Source: Mesorhizobium sp. WSM3860 (GTDB taxonomy: Bacteria > Pseudomonadota > Alphaproteobacteria > Rhizobiales > Rhizobiaceae). From it: 52,184 nt of DNA. The stretch is from NCBI RefSeq assembly GCF_002294995.1, contig NZ_NSGF01000030.1, positions 1-52,184 on the forward strand, read 5' to 3'. Positions 37,669 to 45,555 of this stretch are shown one piece after another (position 1 is the stretch's first letter; each line of letters opens with the position of its first letter). The position numbers were made by a program, and so were the translations under genes. Under the pieces are notes generated by a model. That model ran no database searches. It saw nothing but the letters and a program-made list of their open reading frames with translations, and had not been told where the DNA came from.

Positions 37669-38837
37669 GCGGCGACCCCCCGCCTGACGGCGCCGAGTTT
37701 CTCCAGCCCGAGCCCGATCGCGACATCGAGCGCCCTCACCTGCCGGCGATGGAAGGCGCTGCCGTCGACATCGCGGACATCGGCTGCCGCCGCTTCAAGC
37801 GCCGCGGCGAAGGCAACAGGATCGTCGGTCACGACACAGTTTTGTGGGCGATGGCCAATGCCGCGCAACGAACGGCTGGTGGCGACGGAAGGCAGGCCAA
37901 GCTCGAAGGTCTCGATGGTCTTCAACTGCACGCCGCTGCCGGCGGTGCTGATCAACGGAACGACTGCGCCGCCGCACACGAAGGCCTGGGCGTCCGGAAC
38001 CCTGCCGACGAATTGGACGCCGGGATGCGCCGACGTCATCCCCGACGGCATGCTGCCGGCGATCCTGATGCGGAAATCCGGCCTAAGATGCGGAACGACC
38101 TTGGTCAAGAACCAGTCGAGGCCGATGCGGTTGGGCTGCCAGGTCCAGGTGCCGATCAGCGCGGCGTCGCAGTCGATGTGGCGCGGATCCTGCTTCGTCG
38201 GCGCCTCGACGCGGGTCACCAGCGGCAGCACGGCCGAGCGATCGCCGGAGGCAACGCCGAGTGCCGCGCGGTCCTCCTCGGCCAGCGTGAAGACGAAGCG
38301 GGCCGTGCGGCAGAGACGCTCTTCCATGCCCTCGAGCAGCCTGGCCTCGCGGCGAAACAGCCAGCGTTGCAGGGCACCGCCCGCCGCGGCAGCGTTCTCC
38401 GCGGCCGAGCGGTGCTCGACATTGTGCGCGACGAAGATCGAAGGGCGGTCGCCGAAGAGGCCGTCAAAAGCGCCGGCAAATTGCACGGAATTCAAGACAT
38501 AGCCGTCGAACGGACCGGCGCGCTCGATCGCGGCGCGCACGTCCGCATCGGAAACGACGCGCAGCTTGACGGAGGCAAAGGTGAGACCCGAGAAGATCGC
38601 CTTGGCCACCCAGGCCAGCTTCTGCCGTCGCGAGGCGCTTTCGGTGCGCACATCGATCGCGCCGAGGACAATGGTGTTTTCCGGATCGACGGCAGGCTTT
38701 CCCGGCCAGCTGAAGCCGATCACCGTCACGCGCGCGCCAGCACGCCGCAGCGCATCGATGATCGCGGCGTTGGCAATCTCGTATCCCGAAGCGAGAGCGC
38801 CGTCGGGCACGATCGATGTGGCGAACAGCAGATGCAT
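37665..38837 (-). CDS. Family 4-like glycosyltransferase
   Basis: Protein of 390 residues with a GT-B layout: N-terminal acceptor half beginning MHLLFATSIVPDG, and a C-terminal half with LIGTWTWQPN, GVQFVGRVPD and a donor-binding segment (LISTAGSGVQLKTIETFELG). It probably adds one sugar of the repeat unit. The ATG at 38837 has TAGGTGAA directly upstream; a 22-residue longer frame is open but lacks family character. It is divergent from the GT2 gene. Confidence 0.86.
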   Translation of the reverse strand: MHLLFATSIVPDGALASGYEIANAAIIDALRRAGARVTVIGFSWPGKPAVDPENTIVLGAIDVRTESASRRQKLAWVAKAIFSGLTFASVKLRVVSDADVRAAIERAGPFDGYVLNSVQFAGAFDGLFGDRPSIFVAHNVEHRSAAENAAAAGGALQRWLFRREARLLEGMEERLCRTARFVFTLAEEDRAALGVASGDRSAVLPLVTRVEAPTKQDPRHIDCDAALIGTWTWQPNRIGLDWFLTKVVPHLRPDFRIRIAGSMPSGMTSAHPGVQFVGRVPDAQAFVCGGAVVPLISTAGSGVQLKTIETFELGLPSVATSRSLRGIGHRPQNCVVTDDPVAFAAALEAAAADVRDVDGSAFHRRQVRALDVAIGLGLEKLGAVRRGVAA

Positions 38838-39005
38838 TTCACCTATCCATTGGTGCAGCCGGTAGCAAAGCGCGGTGAAGCCTTGATTAAATGACACCGT
38901 CAAAGGCCAAAAGCCTCGGTTTTGCGGAGCCTGCGCCTGAAGGTGATTAACGAAACGTTGTCATCGGGCTGCTATCGAGGGCCGAACCCACACGGCTGGA
39001 CACGG

Positions 39006-40034
39006 ATGCTCCCTTTGCCATCGGACGCTTCGGAATCGATTGCGGGGATATCGATCGCGCGGGTATCGACAGCCGGGCGGTCTGCGGGGCTTGCCGCCGA
39101 AACCGTCGAGGCGGTCGTCACGCTGCCGACCTTCAAGCGGCCTGAGCTGCTCCTGGAAACGCTGGCATCGCTTCAGGCGCAGAAAACCGCGCGCCGCTTT
39201 GCCGTCATCGTAATGGAAAACGAAGCCGAGGCGCGCGAGGGCGCCAGGGCGGCATTGCCGCTGTTCGAGCGCGGCGCGATGTCGGGCCTGGTGATCATCG
39301 CGCATGAGCGCGGCAATTGCAGCGCCTACAATGCCGGCTGGCAGACGGCGATGCTGCACTTCCCCAACTTCAAGCATCTGCTGGTGATCGACGACGACGA
39401 GATCGCGGAGCCCGACTGGCTGGAACGCATGTGCAAGGCAGCCGAGACGATTCGAGCCGACATTGTCGGCGGGCCGCAGGTGCCGGTTTTTGCCGATCCC
39501 GCGCATGCGAAATGGGCCGACCATCCCGTTTTCGCGCCGCCATACCGGCAAACGGGCCGCGTGCCGGCGCTCTATTCCTCCGGCAATCTGCTGGTCGGGC
39601 GCAACGTGCTTGCGGCCATGGGGCCGCCCTTCCTCGATCTGAAGTTCAACTTCATGGGCGGCGGCGATTCCGATTTTCTCAGCCGCGCCGCCCAGAAGGG
39701 TTTCGTGCTCGGCTGGTGCGCGGAGGCAAGGGTCAAGGAAACGGTTCCGGCCCGTCGCGTCGAAGCCGACTGGATCCGCGCCCGCAGCCTGCGCAACGGC
39801 GTCATCTCCACCTTGGTGGAAAAGAAGAAGCGGGCGGGCACGCCTTTCGCCGGAGCCAGGGTCCTGCTGAAGAGCCTGGCGCTGCTTGCCGCCTCGCCGC
39901 TGCGCGGCGCCATAAGGCTGGCGCGCACGGGATCGCCGGCGACCGGGCTCTATCCCGTCTATGTCGCGCTCGGCCGGGTGCTTGCCGAATTCGGATATGC
40001 CAATGAGCAGTACCGGCAGCCTGAGAAGAACTGA
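39006..40034 (+). CDS. Family 2 glycosyltransferase
   Basis: Protein of 342 residues with a GT-A fold: VVTLPTFKRPELL start of the nucleotide-sugar domain, the metal-binding DDDE (VIDDDEIAEPDWLERM), and GGGDSDF acceptor-side motif. It probably adds a sugar of the surface polysaccharide. The ATG at 39006 is one of several possible starts (GTG at 38943, TTG at 38922); none has a strong ribosome-binding site. The 3' end overlaps the polymerase gene. Confidence 0.87.
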   Translation: MLPLPSDASESIAGISIARVSTAGRSAGLAAETVEAVVTLPTFKRPELLLETLASLQAQKTARRFAVIVMENEAEAREGARAALPLFERGAMSGLVIIAHERGNCSAYNAGWQTAMLHFPNFKHLLVIDDDEIAEPDWLERMCKAAETIRADIVGGPQVPVFADPAHAKWADHPVFAPPYRQTGRVPALYSSGNLLVGRNVLAAMGPPFLDLKFNFMGGGDSDFLSRAAQKGFVLGWCAEARVKETVPARRVEADWIRARSLRNGVISTLVEKKKRAGTPFAGARVLLKSLALLAASPLRGAIRLARTGSPATGLYPVYVALGRVLAEFGYANEQYRQPEKN

Positions 40035-41322
40035 GCGCGCGCCGCTCACGGCCGCTTTCACGCGCCAGGGCGTCGCGACGGCGATCGCCGCGCTGCTCTT
40101 TGCCACCATCATCGTCTCCTTCCGGCCCTTCCAACCTGCCGGGGCGGAGCTCACCGGCGATGGCGGCGACATCGTCAACCAGCTCGGCTTCGGCTCGCTC
40201 GGCGCCATCTCGATCTTCTCGCTGCTCGCCTTCGCCGATCCGCGCGTGGTGCGTTCCCTCATCAGCCCGTCCTGGGCGCTGATGCTGGGCTTCTTCTTCC
40301 TGTCGGTAATCCTTGCGACCGATCCACCGTCGGCGATGCGCGCCGCTTCCTTCACCATGATCGGCATCATCACCATGGCAACGATCCTGGTGCTGCCGCG
40401 CGATGCGGACTCCTTCGCCAGGGTCATCATCTTCACCGCCGTCGTGGTGATCGGCCTCTCTTATATCGGCCTCATCGTCTTTCCGCACGAGGCGCTGCAC
40501 ACCGCCGACTCGCAGGAGCCCGAGCATGCCGGCCTGTGGCGCGGCGTCTTCACCCACAAGAACATCGCTGGCCCGGTGATGGCCTGCTTCAGCTTTGCCG
40601 GGCTCTACCTCTGGCGGCGCGGGCAACGCTGGTGGGGCATCGGCATCTTCTCAGCGGCAATGATCTTCATGCTGCATACCGGCTCGAAGACGACCGTCGG
40701 ACTGGTGCCGTTCTCGATCCTGATCGTGGTGCTGCCCAGTCTGATCGGCATGCGGCTCGGCACGCCGGTCCTGTTCCTGTCGGCGATCGTCGCGACGGCG
40801 GTCGGGACGCTGGGTATCGTCTTCATTCCGCCGGTGAAACATCTGGCGGCGGTCTATTTCCCTGATCTCACCTATACCGGGCGCACCACGCTATGGGAGT
40901 TTGCCGGCGAGATGCTGGCCAAGAAGCCCTGGACCGGCTACGGGTATGAAAGCTTCTGGGGCACGCCGCTGCTGCTCAACCAGGACCAGCCTTTCGACCG
41001 TCCCTGGGACATCCGCACCATCGTCCATGGTCATGACGGCTACCTCGACATCGCGGTGCTGATGGGCCTCCCCGCGCTCTGCGTCGCGGTCTATACTTTT
41101 CTCATCGCGCCGTTGCGCGACTATATGCGCATCCCACCGCGCAAGGAGAACGTCTATCTCGGCGACTTCTTCATGATGGTGGTGCTCTTCGCGGCACTGA
41201 ACGGATTTCTCGAAAGCTTCTTCTTCCGCCGTGCCGACCCAGTCTGGCTGCTCTTCGTGCTCAGCGTGCTTGGCCTACGACAAGTGTCGCTGCGACCTCT
41301 CCCGGCGCGCCGTCCCGACTGA
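40003..41322 (+). CDS. O-antigen polymerase/ligase family membrane protein (Wzy-like)
   Basis: Integral membrane protein of 439 residues with about 11 hydrophobic segments and a large periplasmic loop (about 285-345) with the Wzy_C-type pattern GRTTLWEFAGEML and an HGHDGYLDIA motif. Matches ExoQ-like polymerases and O-antigen ligases. Given the flippase next door, a polymerase is the simplest reading. The start could be ATG at 39961, 39997 or 40003; 40003 gives the smallest overlap (32 bp) with the transferase gene and has GGAT upstream. Confidence 0.85.
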   Translation: MSSTGSLRRTERAPLTAAFTRQGVATAIAALLFATIIVSFRPFQPAGAELTGDGGDIVNQLGFGSLGAISIFSLLAFADPRVVRSLISPSWALMLGFFFLSVILATDPPSAMRAASFTMIGIITMATILVLPRDADSFARVIIFTAVVVIGLSYIGLIVFPHEALHTADSQEPEHAGLWRGVFTHKNIAGPVMACFSFAGLYLWRRGQRWWGIGIFSAAMIFMLHTGSKTTVGLVPFSILIVVLPSLIGMRLGTPVLFLSAIVATAVGTLGIVFIPPVKHLAAVYFPDLTYTGRTTLWEFAGEMLAKKPWTGYGYESFWGTPLLLNQDQPFDRPWDIRTIVHGHDGYLDIAVLMGLPALCVAVYTFLIAPLRDYMRIPPRKENVYLGDFFMMVVLFAALNGFLESFFFRRADPVWLLFVLSVLGLRQVSLRPLPARRPD

Positions 41323-41404
41323 TCTGGGCGGTCAATCTCCTCGAGACTGGACTTTTCCGCAACCGCGCAAGCGGCTAAGGAGAGCCCTCTTTGCGGAGGT
41401 TTCG

Positions 41405-42220
41405 ATGACCATCAGGCTCGTTCTCGCCGGTTGCGGCAATATGGGTTACGCGATGCTCTCGGGCTGGCTGAAATCCGGCAAGCTCGAGCCATCGGCGGTG
41501 TTCGTGGTCGAACCCAATGCCGAGCTGCGCAGGCGAGCCGAACATCTTGGTTGCGGCGCCGCCGCCGACGCATCCACCATTCCCGCCGATGCCATGCCCG
41601 ATCTCCTCGTCATCGCCGTGAAGCCGCAGGTCATTCGCGATGTGACGGCGAGCTACAAGCGCTTCGGCGACGGCAGGACCACCTTCGTCAGCATCGCCGC
41701 AGGCACGCCGGTCGCGACCTTCGAGGAGATCCTGGGCGAGCTCGCGCCGATCGTGCGCTGCATGCCGAACACGCCGGCGGCGATCGGCAAGGGCATGATG
41801 GTGGTGTTTTCCAACCCGCTCGTCTCCGACAACGTCAGGCGTTTCGTCGCCGAGTTGCTCTCGGCGAGCGGTGTCGTGACGACGATCGACGACGAGAGCC
41901 TGATGGACGCGGTGACCGCGGTCTCCGGCTCCGGCCCGGCCTATATTTTCCATTTCATCGAGGCGCTGACGGTTGCCGCCGAGAATGCTGGCTTGCCGGC
42001 CGAGACAGCCAAGCTGCTCGCCCTGCAGACGGTCTATGGTGCGGCCTCGCTTGCCGCCGAAAGCGATGAGGAGCCGGGCGTGCTGCGCCGGCAGGTCACC
42101 AGCCCCAACGGCACGACCGCCGCCGCACTTGCCGTGCTGATGGGCGAAGACCGGCTGACGCAGCTTTTGACCGACGCGGTGGAAGCGGCGCGGCTCAGAT
42201 CGATAGAGCTGGGGAAGTAG
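41405..42220 (+). CDS. proC: Pyrroline-5-carboxylate reductase
   Basis: Protein of 271 residues. It reduces 1-pyrroline-5-carboxylate to proline. The Rossmann motif GCGNMG lies at 8-13 and the C-terminal signature AVSGSGPAY with the helical dimer domain is intact. GGAGG lies seven bases before the ATG; the open frame upstream overlaps the polymerase gene and is not used. Its last 26 bp overlap the 3' end of the converging oxidoreductase gene. Confidence 0.95.
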   Translation: MTIRLVLAGCGNMGYAMLSGWLKSGKLEPSAVFVVEPNAELRRRAEHLGCGAAADASTIPADAMPDLLVIAVKPQVIRDVTASYKRFGDGRTTFVSIAAGTPVATFEEILGELAPIVRCMPNTPAAIGKGMMVVFSNPLVSDNVRRFVAELLSASGVVTTIDDESLMDAVTAVSGSGPAYIFHFIEALTVAAENAGLPAETAKLLALQTVYGAASLAAESDEEPGVLRRQVTSPNGTTAAALAVLMGEDRLTQLLTDAVEAARLRSIELGK

Positions 42221-43535
42221 TCCTCACGCCATACAGCATCTCGTCCTGCAGTTGGCGCAGGGCAAATAGCTTGGTCGTCTTGTCGGGCGCGGCGTTGTCG
42301 GCGGTCAGGAGTTCGCCCTTCCTGACCGGCTTCAGCACCTTGCCGCCTTCGAGCAGTCCGACCGGCACGGCACGGCTGGCGCGCGCCTCGGCGACCGTCA
42401 TGGTCCAGGAGCGGTAACAGGTCTCGCCAATGGCGTCGAAGATCTCGCCTGCGGCGAGGTCGCGCTTGGCGACCGCGCAGACCTCGGCCACCGGTTTAGG
42501 CAGCGGCACCATGTCGGGTTTGCCGTAGAGCATGATGCGGGCGGCGGTCAGCGGCACCTCAAGCGAGGTCAGGTGGTATGGCCTGAAGAAGCTGTAATAA
42601 GGGCCGTGGCCGACATGCAGATCGTCCATGCGCTCAACGACGCGGGGATGCGTCGCCTCGACGATGACGAAGACGCCTGGCGCCACGCCTTTGCCGATCG
42701 TGTAGTCGACGACACCCTTCTTCGACAGGATGCCGCCGTCCTCGCGCGGGATGAGCACCTTGGCCAGTTGGTCGCGGTCGGCCTTCGGGCCGTGCATGCC
42801 CGGAACATCGGGCACCAGGCCGGTGGCGTTGGCGATGGCGCACATCTCGACCATGGTCTTGGAACCGTCGACGAATTCAACCAGCATGCGCGGGTTCATG
42901 TTCCGGCGCAGCGCCTCTTCCCGATAATCGTCGGGAAGGGCGTCGTGGTTGAGCGGGTTGTTCTTGCCCTTGCCGGCCGAGACGATTGTATAACCGAGCG
43001 CCGAGGCGAACTCGATCAGTTCCATGCAGCTCGATGGCTCGTCGCCGGCGCCGACCGAATAGACGACGCCGAGCCGATCCGCCTGCTGCTTGAGGTAGCA
43101 GCCGATGGTCACGTCGGCCTCGACATTCATCATCACCAGATGCTTGCCATGCTGCATGGCCATCAGGTCGAAATCGGCGGCGACGCCGGGTTTGCCGGTG
43201 GCATCGATGACGACGTCGATCAAAGGATTGGTGACCAGCATCTCGTTCGAGGTGATGGCGATCCTGCCGCTTTCTATCGCCTGGCTGACCTTGGAGGCGG
43301 TCTCGGCTTCGGCAGCCAGCGCATCGTCACCATAGGCGATGCGGATCGCGTCGCGAGCCGTGTGCGGGCGGCGGGTGGAGATGGCAACAACCGAAATGCC
43401 CGGCATCAGCATGCCCTGCGTCACCAGATCGGTGCCCATCTCGCCGGAACCGATGACGCCCATGCGCACGGGGCGGCCGTCGGCGGCGCGCCGGGCGAGA
43501 TCGCGGGCAAGCCCGGTCAGGGCGACATTTGTCAT
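42195..43535 (-). CDS. NAD(P)-dependent oxidoreductase with C-terminal SAF domain
   Basis: Protein of 446 residues. The N-terminal Rossmann domain (GVIGSGEMG, about 26-34) resembles homoserine dehydrogenases; a catalytic-type middle region follows, and the C-terminus has a SAF-like beta-clip domain (about 360-430). Enzymes of this architecture belong to sugar-acid or polyol catabolic sets in several proteobacteria, but the substrate is not known to me. The ATG at 43535 begins MTNVALTGLA; the frame is open far upstream without family character. Coupled 3' overlap with proC. Confidence 0.85.
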   Translation of the reverse strand: MTNVALTGLARDLARRAADGRPVRMGVIGSGEMGTDLVTQGMLMPGISVVAISTRRPHTARDAIRIAYGDDALAAEAETASKVSQAIESGRIAITSNEMLVTNPLIDVVIDATGKPGVAADFDLMAMQHGKHLVMMNVEADVTIGCYLKQQADRLGVVYSVGAGDEPSSCMELIEFASALGYTIVSAGKGKNNPLNHDALPDDYREEALRRNMNPRMLVEFVDGSKTMVEMCAIANATGLVPDVPGMHGPKADRDQLAKVLIPREDGGILSKKGVVDYTIGKGVAPGVFVIVEATHPRVVERMDDLHVGHGPYYSFFRPYHLTSLEVPLTAARIMLYGKPDMVPLPKPVAEVCAVAKRDLAAGEIFDAIGETCYRSWTMTVAEARASRAVPVGLLEGGKVLKPVRKGELLTADNAAPDKTTKLFALRQLQDEMLYGVRTTSPALSI

Positions 43536-44067
43536 ACAAGAACGTCCATGCTTTGCTTCAGCCCGCAATACAGGGAACGATCCCCGTTTGCCAACAAAAC
43601 TAGCCACCCATGGCGATTTCGTGCGCACGTCTTGCAGAACCGGCGCAGATTTCCCGCAGCGATCGGCAACATTCAGCTGTTCGCAGCCTGGCCATGTCCG
43701 CAGAAAGGGCGGGTGCCGCAGTTCACGCCGAGAATCGATCTGACCGCATCGATCTGACCGCCAAGTTGGCATCGGTGAGCCACGCCTCGGTCGATCCTTT
43801 GTGCGGACTTGCTGTTTATTTAAGGAAATAATGTTCGCGGTCGGTTTCAAGTGAATGGCGCCCCCCGCGGGAATCCTTTTCTGTGCCATTTTTGCTACAT
43901 CCGCCGGGACTAATGGCTGGAATCCGTGCTTTTGGAGCGCTCTAAATCAATAAGTGCTCACATCCGCGAAAAATCTGCTAGATACTCGTTGCAAGCTCCG
44001 GTGGCAGGCTCGGGCGAAATAAGCGCTGAAAAAAACAAAAAGGCGCGGGGATAGTTACGGGGTAGAA
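43536..44067. other. Gene-free region before the type I secretion operon
   Basis: This 532-bp stretch has no credible gene. It holds a perfect 14-bp tandem repeat (ATCGATCTGACCGC at 43734-43747 and 43748-43761) and several AT-rich patches (about 43810-43830 and 43940-43960) that may carry the divergent promoters for the oxidoreductase and for the secretion operon. No terminator or RNA gene is recognised. Confidence 0.6.
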
Positions 44068-45516
44068 ATGACCAGGACGGGTAAAGTGACCGTCGGCTGG
44101 CGCCTTGCGCTTGCCATGACGGTGTCGATGCTGGCTTGCGGAAGCGCCAGCGCACTCACGCTTAAGGAAGCTGTAGCAGTCGCCGTCGAATCCAATCCTG
44201 AGATTGGACAGGCGATCGAAAACCGCGAAGCCATCGAATTCGAGCTGCGCCAGGCGAAAGGGCTCTATCTTCCCAGCGTCGATCTCGAAGCGTCGACCGG
44301 CGTCCGCCGTCTGGATAACGACTCCCGGCGAGCGCTCGACGAGGACCATGACGCGCTTTATCCAAACGAAGCGGACCTCACCGTCTCACAGACGCTCTAT
44401 GACAGCGGCGCAAGACGGGCCGAACTGAACCGCCAGGCCTCGCGCGTCGATGGAGCTTCGTTCAGGGTGCTGGAACGGTCCGAATTCATAGGGCTTGCCG
44501 TCGTCCAGGACTATCTCGAATACATGCTGCAGGCGTCGATCGTCGCCGAAGCGAAGAAGAACCTCGCCTTCCATCAGTCTATACTCGGCGACATCAAGCA
44601 AGGCATCGCGGGCGGCGCACTCAACGATGCCGACCGGCAGCAGGCCGAGGAGCGGCTTTACGCCGCCAAGGCGCGGATGCAGGAGGCGACCGAGGAACTG
44701 GAGGCGGCCAAGATCCGCTTCTTCAAGAATGTCGGCAAGCCGCTGACCAATCCGTCGCGGCCGGCTGATGTGGCCGGCGCGCTGCCGCGCTCGCTCGATG
44801 ACGCGATCGGGCTTGCCAGACAGAACAATCCGCGCGTCCACATGGCCAACAGCGATATCGATGCCGCCGCGTCGCTGGTCGACGCCGCGCGGGCGAAATA
44901 CGGCCCCACGATTACCGCCGAGGGTGTCGCCCGGGGCGGCTATGACATCGACGGCGACGACGGCGACACCAGCGACCTGCAGGCTCGGGTCGTGCTGCGC
45001 TGGAATCTCTATCGGGGCGGCATCGACAAAGCCAACGAGCAGGAGCAGATCCGCCGCACCAGCGAGCAGCGCCTTGCGCTGCATCAGGTGCTGCGCGAGA
45101 TCGAGGAAGCCGTCCGCACATCGTGGGACCGCCGCTTCCGCCAGGCAGAACTTGCGCAGACGCTGCGGCTGCAGGCAGCAACCAACGAAAGGCTGGTTGC
45201 CTCCTACCGCGAGCAGTTCAAGGTCGGACAGCGCTCGCTGCTCGATGTGCTCGATGCGCAGAACACGCGCTTCAACACCGCGACGCTCGCCGACACCTCG
45301 TCCTACGCGTCGCTGTTTGCCCAATACCGGCTGCTGGCCGCGACCGGGGAGTTGCTGAAGACGCTGAACATCCAGCCGGCCAAGCAGGCAGCCGCCTACG
45401 CGCGCACCGAATTCGGCGCGCCGGCCACAGCCGATACCGAAACCTATGCGCGCACACCATCGGAGCAGAAGAACGATCTGCCCTTCGACATCCTCGCGCC
45501 GGTCAGGAAGAAGTAG
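44068..45516 (+). CDS. TolC-family outer-membrane channel of a type I secretion system
   Basis: Protein of 482 residues. A signal peptide (about 1-30, ending ASA) precedes two outer-membrane efflux repeats of long helices (LTLKEAVAVAVESNPEI; SLDDAIGLARQNNPRV). It is the channel-tunnel part of the exporter encoded by the next two genes, closest to the LapE/AggA class by context. The gap to the ABC gene is 39 bp, so they form one operon. Confidence 0.93.
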   Translation: MTRTGKVTVGWRLALAMTVSMLACGSASALTLKEAVAVAVESNPEIGQAIENREAIEFELRQAKGLYLPSVDLEASTGVRRLDNDSRRALDEDHDALYPNEADLTVSQTLYDSGARRAELNRQASRVDGASFRVLERSEFIGLAVVQDYLEYMLQASIVAEAKKNLAFHQSILGDIKQGIAGGALNDADRQQAEERLYAAKARMQEATEELEAAKIRFFKNVGKPLTNPSRPADVAGALPRSLDDAIGLARQNNPRVHMANSDIDAAASLVDAARAKYGPTITAEGVARGGYDIDGDDGDTSDLQARVVLRWNLYRGGIDKANEQEQIRRTSEQRLALHQVLREIEEAVRTSWDRRFRQAELAQTLRLQAATNERLVASYREQFKVGQRSLLDVLDAQNTRFNTATLADTSSYASLFAQYRLLAATGELLKTLNIQPAKQAAAYARTEFGAPATADTETYARTPSEQKNDLPFDILAPVRKK

Positions 45517-45555
45517 CCGATGTAAGCATCGATCTCTGGTCCTTCGGGGCGGATC

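Noticed and set aside
43536..43889. N-terminal extension of the SAF-domain oxidoreductase by about 118 residues
   Set aside because: The extension has no family character and the Rossmann motif is at the usual distance from the ATG at 43535.
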